The position numbers and the translations under genes are program-made. A stretch of 5,289 nucleotides of DNA from Pseudofrankia asymbiotica (GTDB lineage Bacteria; Actinomycetota; Actinomycetes; Frankiales; Frankiaceae), in contig NZ_MOMC01000024.1 in the NCBI RefSeq assembly GCF_001983105.1, positions 38,460 through 43,748 on the forward strand, read 5' to 3'. Below are positions 1 through 3,858 of this stretch, one piece after another. Each line of letters starts with the position of its first letter. Position 1 is the stretch's first letter. Under the pieces are notes generated by a model that had not been told where the DNA came from, searched no databases, and worked only from the letters and a program-made list of their open reading frames with translations.

Positions 1-728
1 AGCGAGTAGTCCACGGTGAACCGGTTGGCCCGGTTGGAGCTTGTCAGCCCCGGCAGGCCCTGTAGCACGTACGCGACGAGACACAGACCCATCAGGATCT
101 TCGTGACCAGGCCCGGCGACGCCTGGGTGCGGCTGCCGAGCTCGGTGCGCGGCGCCTGCTTCGCCGAGCCTTCCTCCTCCGGGCAGTGGAAGCCGACCGA
201 GGCCGGGCGCATGCAGTCCGGGCAGATCGGCCGGCCGCAGCGCTGGCAGACGACATACGCGTCCCGCTGCGGGTGGCGGTAGCAACGCGTCTGCTGCCCG
301 GGCGTTTCGGGGCCCGATCCCTGACCGGCGCCGCCGTCGCCGGCGGGCCGCGCGTCCCGGTCGGCCCCCCGCATCGGGGCATCGTCAACCCGCGGCGCGC
401 CCCAGGACATCCGGGGGAGCTGTGGCGCGGGTGGCGGCGCCCAGCCGGCGTGCCCAGGCGGCAGGCCGCCCGGCGGCCTGGCATCGTCCGCCGCATGAGG
501 CTGCCGGCCGGCGTCGGCCGAGCCATCCGGCCTGGGTGACGCGACCGGGGAGGCCGGCGCGGACGAGGCCCCCGCCGACGGCTCCCCCGCGTCGGCGGGA
601 CGAGCCCAAGGGGAGCGCTCGCCGTCCGCGGCCGGCGCGCCCTGCCCGGGCCCCGCGTCGCCGGCGCCCGACGCCGCCAGCCCCGAGCCGGTCGCCGGCT
701 CGGGCTCGGTGCCCTGCGCGGTCACCAC
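1..728 (-). CDS. Rhomboid-family intramembrane serine protease, N-terminal part (runs off left edge)
   Basis: Rhomboids are membrane proteases that cut substrates inside or next to the bilayer. Only 242 residues are visible. Residues 1-148 are a Pro/Gly/Ala/Asp-rich, probably disordered, cytoplasmic stretch. A zinc-ribbon-like module follows: C149-x2-H152, C161-x2-C164, C169-x2-C172 and C182, with the signature CYRHP...CGRPICPDCMRPASVGFHC, typical of actinobacterial rhomboids. Residues about 206-225 (GLVTKILMGLCLVAYVLQGL) form the first membrane helix, and the loop after it ends at Ser242. The catalytic GxSG serine and the histidine helix must lie beyond position 1. The GTG at 726-728 is preferred because GGAGG at 736-740 sits 7 nt upstream; a second GTG at 723-725 is possible. 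The later ATG at 408-410 has no ribosome site. Oddity: the last CxxC pair reads C182-P-E-E, so one expected cysteine is missing. The cyclophilin gene lies 206 nt upstream on the same strand. Confidence 0.88.
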   Translation of the reverse strand, partial: MVTAQGTEPEPATGSGLAASGAGDAGPGQGAPAADGERSPWARPADAGEPSAGASSAPASPVASPRPDGSADAGRQPHAADDARPPGGLPPGHAGWAPPPAPQLPRMSWGAPRVDDAPMRGADRDARPAGDGGAGQGSGPETPGQQTRCYRHPQRDAYVVCQRCGRPICPDCMRPASVGFHCPEEEGSAKQAPRTELGSRTQASPGLVTKILMGLCLVAYVLQGLPGLTSSNRANRFTVDYS

Positions 729-735
729 GCCACCC

Positions 736-740
736 CCTCC
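736..740 (-). promoter_or_regulatory. Ribosome binding site of the rhomboid gene
   Basis: On the minus strand the sequence reads GGAGGGGGTGGC followed by GTG. GGAGG is a full anti-16S match with 7 nt before the first GTG. This is the main reason for placing the start at 728 rather than at an internal ATG. Confidence 0.75.
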
Positions 741-755
741 GGGCCAGCTGGCCCG
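740..755. repeat. 16-bp perfect palindrome abutting the rhomboid ribosome site
   Basis: CGGGCCAGCTGGCCCG is fully self-complementary and overlaps the ribosome site by one base. As DNA it could be a dimeric repressor site; as RNA it could fold into a small hairpin beside the ribosome site. A 14/16 identical copy lies in the cyclophilin leader at 1487-1502. Function is inferred only. Confidence 0.5.
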
Positions 756-885
756 CGTCCCTGTCCGTCCGAGTCCTTCGGCCTGTCCACACTGTCCAGC
801 TCGAGCCTCCAGACGTGCGAGGCCCGGTCATCGTCACGCCGCCGTCGGCGACGTCGACGAACGCCTCCGGCCGAGGTCGGCACCA

Positions 886-919
886 GGGAGGCGTGGACAT
901 GGTCACGGCCACGCCTCCC
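886..919 (-). terminator. Hairpin terminator downstream of the cyclophilin gene
   Basis: An 11-bp perfect stem (GGGAGGCGTGG with CCACGCCTCCC) surrounds a 12-nt loop and begins 15 nt past the cyclophilin stop codon. No U-tract follows, which is common for actinobacterial terminators. It lies between the cyclophilin and the rhomboid start, so it may stop or attenuate transcription before the rhomboid gene, or cap the mRNA 3' end. Confidence 0.6.
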
Positions 920-934
920 GGGCGGTACGGCCAG

Positions 935-1462
935 CTAGGCGGGGCGACGCTCGACGGCGATCTCCTCGATCACCACGTCGGTGCGCGGCCGGTCCTGCTG
1001 ACCGGTCGGGACCTTGGCGATCGCGTCGACGACGTCGGTGCCCCGGGTGACCTCACCGAAGATGGTGTGCTTGCGGTTCAGCCAGTCGGTCGCGGCGACG
1101 GTGATGAAGAACTGCGAGCCGTTCGTGCCGGGGCCGGCGTTCGCCATGGCCAGCAGGTACGGCCGGTCGAACGACAGGTCCGGGTGGAACTCGTCGGCGA
1201 ACTTGTAGCCCGGGCCGCCGCGGCCGTTGCCCAGCGGGTCGCCACCCTGGAGCATGAAGTTCGGGATGACGCGGTGGAAGATCGTGCCGCTGTAGAGCGG
1301 GGTGCCGGTCTTCTTCTCACCCGTGCTCGGGTCGGTCCAGTCCTGCTCGCCGGTGGCGAGACCGACGAAGTTGCGAACCGTCTTCGGAGCGTGATCCGGG
1401 AACAGCCGGATCTCGATGTCGCCCTGAGTCGTCCGCAGCGTCGCGTACAGCTCCTCGGCCAT
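935..1462 (-). CDS. ppiA: Cyclophilin-type peptidyl-prolyl cis-trans isomerase
   Basis: This 175-residue single-domain cyclophilin catalyses cis-trans isomerisation of X-Pro bonds during protein folding. It has no signal peptide or membrane segment, so it is probably cytoplasmic. The active site is intact by comparison with human CypA: R64 (CypA R55) in [16 protein letters not shown]69 (F60), M70 (M61), Q72 (Q63), the [16 protein letters not shown] segment at 106-121 with Q117 and F119, W127 (W121), and H132 (H126) in [10 protein letters not shown]. Length matches the family. The ATG at 1460-1462 begins [20 protein letters not shown], exactly where the fold starts. The reading frame is open upstream to 1705, but that extension is arginine/proline-rich, lacks family similarity and is rejected. 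A purine-rich tract at 1466-1478 is the likely ribosome site. The rhomboid gene lies downstream on the same strand; the 494-residue gene lies divergently upstream. The symbol follows common actinobacterial naming. Confidence 0.96.
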   Translation of the reverse strand: MAEELYATLRTTQGDIEIRLFPDHAPKTVRNFVGLATGEQDWTDPSTGEKKTGTPLYSGTIFHRVIPNFMLQGGDPLGNGRGGPGYKFADEFHPDLSFDRPYLLAMANAGPGTNGSQFFITVAATDWLNRKHTIFGEVTRGTDVVDAIAKVPTGQQDRPRTDVVIEEIAVERRPA

Positions 1463-1465
1463 GTG

Positions 1466-1478
1466 TCTCTCTTCTCTT
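1466..1478 (-). promoter_or_regulatory. Purine-rich ribosome binding region of the cyclophilin gene
   Basis: The minus strand reads AAGAGAAGAGAGA, ending 3 nt before the ATG. It is not a canonical GGAGG but is the only purine-rich tract near the start. It supports the start at 1462 over upstream alternatives in the open frame. Confidence 0.5.
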
Positions 1479-1484
1479 CGTGTC

Positions 1485-1504
1485 CGCGGGCCGCCTGGCC
1501 CGCG
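1485..1504 (-). promoter_or_regulatory. Hairpin in the cyclophilin leader
   Basis: On the minus strand CGCGGGCC-AGGC-GGCCCGCG is a perfect 8-bp stem with a 4-nt loop, 22 nt upstream of the cyclophilin ATG and just upstream of its purine-rich ribosome region. It could be an RNA hairpin that shields or protects the 5' end, or a DNA operator. Its core closely matches the palindrome at 740-755. Confidence 0.45.
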
Positions 1505-1860
1505 TCGGATTGGCGTCACCGGCCGCATACCCATCCGGAAGACGACTGCGCGCCGCGTGGCGTTCCGGCGGCGCGTGGCGCGCTTCCCTCGGGACCGCGG
1601 CTCCCTTGTGTCGGCTTGGCTCGGCTCAGCCGGGCGCGGGGCTCGGCAGCGAGGCTCGCCCGCCGGCGAAGCTCGCGGGCGCGGGGCAGGCCGACCAGAC
1701 GTCAACGAACCCGCCGGCCCTGCGTCGCCCCGGCGCGGCCGCCCCGAACCGGCCGCACTGACGACGATCGTATGTGCCGCTCACGCACCCGCGGTGTGAC
1801 AGCTGGAAGGGGCCGAGCGCCCGACAGACATCCCACTGGCCACGGCGCCAGGCCGTCGGC

Positions 1861-1884
1861 GGTCGCGATGCCGTTCTCGCGACC
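1861..1884. repeat. Perfect 8-bp inverted repeat (dyad) in the intergenic region
   Basis: GGTCGCGA and TCGCGACC flank an 8-nt spacer (TGCCGTTC). The arms are perfect and the 24-bp total size suits a dimeric transcription-factor site. It is about 400 nt from each flanking start codon. The TCGCGA cores are themselves palindromic. Regulatory function is inferred. Confidence 0.4.
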
Positions 1885-2005
1885 AATGTGCGCAACCAAG
1901 CCACCGATGGTGACGGCGCATCAGCGCGGCACCAACCCAGCCATCTCGTCTGCCCATCCCCAGCGCGACCACCCTCATATGCCAGTACCCGTTACCACGT
2001 GGGGA

Positions 2006-2051
2006 GGGCGCCCAGCGCCCGACACCCGGCGAGCGCGCCCAGCGCCTCGCC
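2006..2051. repeat. Direct repeat pair, each copy within a small inverted repeat
   Basis: GCGCCCAGCGCC occurs at 2008-2019 and again at 2035-2046, spaced 27 bp start to start. The first copy lies in GGGCGC-CCA-GCGCCC (2006-2020), a 6-bp hairpin. The second lies in an imperfect hairpin, GGCGAG...CTCGCC (2028-2051). The region lies in the presumed leader or promoter zone of the gene starting at 2281. No function is assigned. Confidence 0.4.
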
Positions 2052-2077
2052 GCGACAAGGGCAGCCCCAGGCGCGAG

Positions 2078-2092
2078 AGTGCTACCAGCACT
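2078..2092. repeat. Small dyad AGTGCT-ACC-AGCACT
   Basis: A perfect 6-bp inverted repeat with a 3-nt spacer lies about 190 nt upstream of the start at 2281, in a locally less GC-rich patch. It could be a repressor half-site pair or a chance occurrence. It is not a CIRCE element: arm order and spacing differ. Confidence 0.3.
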
Positions 2093-2265
2093 ACACAGAG
2101 TGAAGGTGATGTGTGGCGGCGGTCGGGGGGATCCCCGGGGCAGACATCGCCGGCCCCGCGCTCTGGTCACCGCGCCGGCCCACTCGATCCGTCACGCGGA
2201 CCGGCGGAGACCAGGCGGCGGGCAGGCAGGGGTCGGCTCGTCCCACCACGCCATGAGGCAACGCC

Positions 2266-2276
2266 AGGAGAGGGAG
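2266..2276 (+). promoter_or_regulatory. Ribosome binding site of the 494-residue gene
   Basis: AGGAGAGGGAG precedes the ATG at 2281. AGGAG lies 10 nt and GGGAG 4 nt before the start, so two overlapping core sites flank the optimal distance. It supports ATG 2281 as the true start. Confidence 0.65.
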
Positions 2277-2280
2277 ACCG

Positions 2281-3765
2281 ATGGGTAGCAGTTTGCGGAA
2301 CCGGCTCTCGCGCGTCACCGGGGCGGCGCCGGGCGACACGAGGCGAGGCCGGGACGCACGCGGCCAGGACCGCGGCGGCGTCATGCGCCGCCTGCGTCCT
2401 GGCGGCGTGGTCGAGCAGCGATCCGGCCGCGGCCACGACGGCGGCGGGCCGATCTCGGGCCTGCTCGGCACGTCGCAGTTGTTCGGCGGTGCCGGCTCGG
2501 GCGCTCCCGGCCACGCGGGGATCCGCGCGGCCTTCGGCGACGGCGGGCAGGAGTGGCAGGCCGGCCTCCAGACGGCCGCGCGAGGCGCCGCGGGCAGGGC
2601 CGGCTCGGCGGTCACCGGCGCGGCGGGACTCGCCGCCCGCGCCAGCCAGTCGGCGGCCTCCGCGACCCGGGACGCCAGCAGCACGCTGGCTCACCGGATG
2701 TCCGACGCCTCCACCCGCATGTCGGAGCGGTCCGACCGGATGTCGGAGCGCTCCGACGCCGACCTGGGCTGGGCGGCGAGCCGGCTCGGCGAGCGGCCGA
2801 GGCGCGAGCGTGGGCGGTCCTGGGACGAGCAGCACGACCGGCCGTCGTGGGAGACGCCCGGCCAGCGGCCGTGGGGCGAGCTTGACGCGGCGGCGCGGGG
2901 TGGTCGCGGTTGGCTGGGACGACGGCGGGAGACCATGGCGCCCGGCGAGGAGATCGCCGGGCGCGTCGAGGGACGGTCTGGCCGCCTGGCCGGGCGCGGC
3001 CAGGCGTGGGGCGAGGAGGGCCGCCAGGAGCGGTTCTCGGGGGAACGCGGGCAGCGCCGCGAGCAGCCCAGCGGCCGGGGTCGGGGCGCGGGCCGGCGCG
3101 GCGAGTGGGGCGAGGAGCGGGGCGAGCGGGGCGAGCGGGGCGAGCGGGGCGAGCGGGCCCGCTTCGGCGACGTGGCGTCGCGGGAGCGGGGCGGCGAGCC
3201 GGCGCGGTGGGCCATTCCGGAGGGGCTCTCCTGGGAGGAGCTCAGCGGCGGGCAGGAGCGGGTGCGCGGCGTGTCCAAGCGGCACCAGCGGCGGATCGAG
3301 AAGGCCCAGTCCGCGGCCGATGACCGTACCCAGCGTGCCTACGAGGCCAGCGAGCGGGCCATGCGGCACAGCCACTCGCGCCGCGCGCGCAAGTCGGAGC
3401 AGAAGGCGACGGTGCAGGCCGACCGCGCCCAGCGCCTGCTGGAGCAGCACCTCACCCGGGCCGAGCACCGGATGGCCCAGTCGCACCAGCGCCGTCGGCG
3501 CGGGGTGGGCCTGCTGCTCCTGGCGGGAGCGGGCGCCGGCGCCGCCGTGGCCGCTCGCCGGTACCTGGGACAGCGGGGAGCCGGCCAGCCGGCCACGTCG
3601 CGCGAGGAGCAGGCCGGTCAGCGGCCGATGCCGACGACCCCTGGCGGGTTCCCGGGCACCGACCGGCTCTCGGAGCGGATGGCGAGCGACGCCACCTCCG
3701 GCCGGATCGAGGAGATGCCCGGCGTCGACACGATGAGCGACCCCTCGACGGCCCGTCGTTTCTAA
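2281..3765 (+). CDS. Unrecognised arginine-rich, repeat-bearing single-pass membrane protein
   Basis: 494 residues that I cannot place in a known family. Residues 1-130 are Gly/Ala/Arg-rich. Residues 139-159 hold three heptads (RMSDAST, RMSERSD, RMSERSD). Residues 160-320 are highly charged and disorder-like, rich in Arg, Gly and Glu, with spaced tryptophans (W164, 181, 190, 198, 211, 243, 276, 310, 318) and four Gly-Glu-Arg triplets at 281-292. Residues about 325-405 look like a long basic helix. A membrane segment follows at about 408-425 (GVGLLLLAGAGAGAAVAA), flanked by RRRR404-407 and RR426-427, then a 69-residue hydrophilic tail ending in ARRF. There is no signal peptide, so the large N-terminal part is probably cytoplasmic. 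There is no cysteine, and the only lysines are K333, K341, K371 and K375. The start has a good ribosome site. It is divergent from the cyclophilin, the position that I recall DUF5324 proteins occupying in Streptomyces; shared family is unproven. A strong terminator follows. Confidence 0.8.
   Translation: MGSSLRNRLSRVTGAAPGDTRRGRDARGQDRGGVMRRLRPGGVVEQRSGRGHDGGGPISGLLGTSQLFGGAGSGAPGHAGIRAAFGDGGQEWQAGLQTAARGAAGRAGSAVTGAAGLAARASQSAASATRDASSTLAHRMSDASTRMSERSDRMSERSDADLGWAASRLGERPRRERGRSWDEQHDRPSWETPGQRPWGELDAAARGGRGWLGRRRETMAPGEEIAGRVEGRSGRLAGRGQAWGEEGRQERFSGERGQRREQPSGRGRGAGRRGEWGEERGERGERGERGERARFGDVASRERGGEPARWAIPEGLSWEELSGGQERVRGVSKRHQRRIEKAQSAADDRTQRAYEASERAMRHSHSRRARKSEQKATVQADRAQRLLEQHLTRAEHRMAQSHQRRRRGVGLLLLAGAGAGAAVAARRYLGQRGAGQPATSREEQAGQRPMPTTPGGFPGTDRLSERMASDATSGRIEEMPGVDTMSDPSTARRF
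2695..2757 (+). repeat. Three in-frame 21-bp repeats coding for heptads
   Basis: Residues 139-159 of the 494-residue protein read as three seven-residue units beginning Arg-Met-Ser. The second and third (2716-2736 and 2737-2757) are identical in protein and differ at few, synonymous bases; the first is diverged. The period suits a coiled coil. The tail echoes the motif as RLSERMASDAT near residue 465. Confidence 0.75.
3121..3156 (+). repeat. Four perfect 9-bp tandem repeats (GGCGAGCGG)
   Basis: Four exact head-to-tail copies encode Gly-Glu-Arg at residues 281-292. A diverged unit, GGCGAGGAGCGG (Gly-Glu-Glu-Arg), lies directly before at 3109-3120. The unit is a multiple of three, so copy-number changes by slippage would keep the frame. 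Confidence 0.9.
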
Positions 3766-3801
3766 GGCCGGGGTGCTTCGCGCCCTGTCGGCCAGGTGAT
3801 G

Positions 3802-3841
3802 GGGAGGGACCCGCGCGGTCGACGCCGCGCGGGTCCCTCCC
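3802..3841. terminator. Strong two-way hairpin terminator between convergent genes
   Basis: A perfect 17-bp stem (left arm GGGAGGGACCCGCGCGG, right arm at 3825-3841) closes a 6-nt loop, TCGACG. It lies 36 nt after the stop of the rightward 494-residue gene and 17 nt after the stop of the leftward oxidoreductase, so it can end transcripts from both sides. No U-tract is present on either strand. Confidence 0.85.
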
Positions 3842-3858
3842 GGTACGTACGGCCGGCG

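Larger units (their letters stand above)
1463..2280. other. Intergenic region of about 820 bases between divergent genes
   Basis: No convincing gene is seen on either strand. Open frames here (for example minus 1781-2170, minus 1702-1899 and plus 1774-2103) are arginine-rich, overlap one another, lack good ribosome sites and resemble no family I know. The stretch 1780-2110 looks less GC-rich than the genes. It should contain promoters for the cyclophilin (leftward) and the 494-residue gene (rightward). I find no -35/-10 pair good enough to call; TACGAT on the minus strand near 1770 is a bare -10 candidate without a matching -35. No tRNA cloverleaf was recognised. The inverted and direct repeats here are listed separately. 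Confidence 0.6.

Noticed and set aside
1463..1705. Upstream extension of the cyclophilin reading frame
   Set aside because: The extra 81 residues are arginine/proline-rich and unlike any cyclophilin N-terminus; the domain starts exactly at the ATG at 1462.
1700..1705. TTGACG on the minus strand as a -35 element for the cyclophilin gene
   Set aside because: No -10-like hexamer lies at the required distance downstream; the sequence there is GC only.
2127..2140. GGGGATCCCC and CCCCGGGG palindromes as a regulatory site
   Set aside because: Short homopolymer-based palindromes are expected in sequence this GC-rich, and nothing else nearby supports a role.
1702..2170. Two overlapping minus-strand frames (MRVVALGMGRRDGW... 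and ...VAHIGRENGIATADG...) as a possible frameshifted gene
   Set aside because: Neither has a good ribosome site, both become arginine-rich, and I recognise no family. Kept only as a remark in the intergenic finding.
3121..3156. Collagen-like domain from Gly-Glu-Arg triplets
   Set aside because: Only four triplets occur and the Gly-X-Y phase breaks directly before them, far too short for a triple helix.
2167..3486. Open frame of 439 codons on the minus strand
   Set aside because: Its Leu/Pro/Ala-rich product is the antisense image of the Arg/Glu/Gly codons of the plus-strand gene. The plus-strand frame has the better ribosome site, a sensible membrane segment and a terminator after its stop.
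422..3736. Open frame of 1104 codons on the plus strand
   Set aside because: It runs antisense through the cyclophilin and part of the rhomboid gene and in another frame of the 494-residue gene. Its product is Arg/Pro/Ala-rich with no family features, as expected of GC-rich shadow frames.
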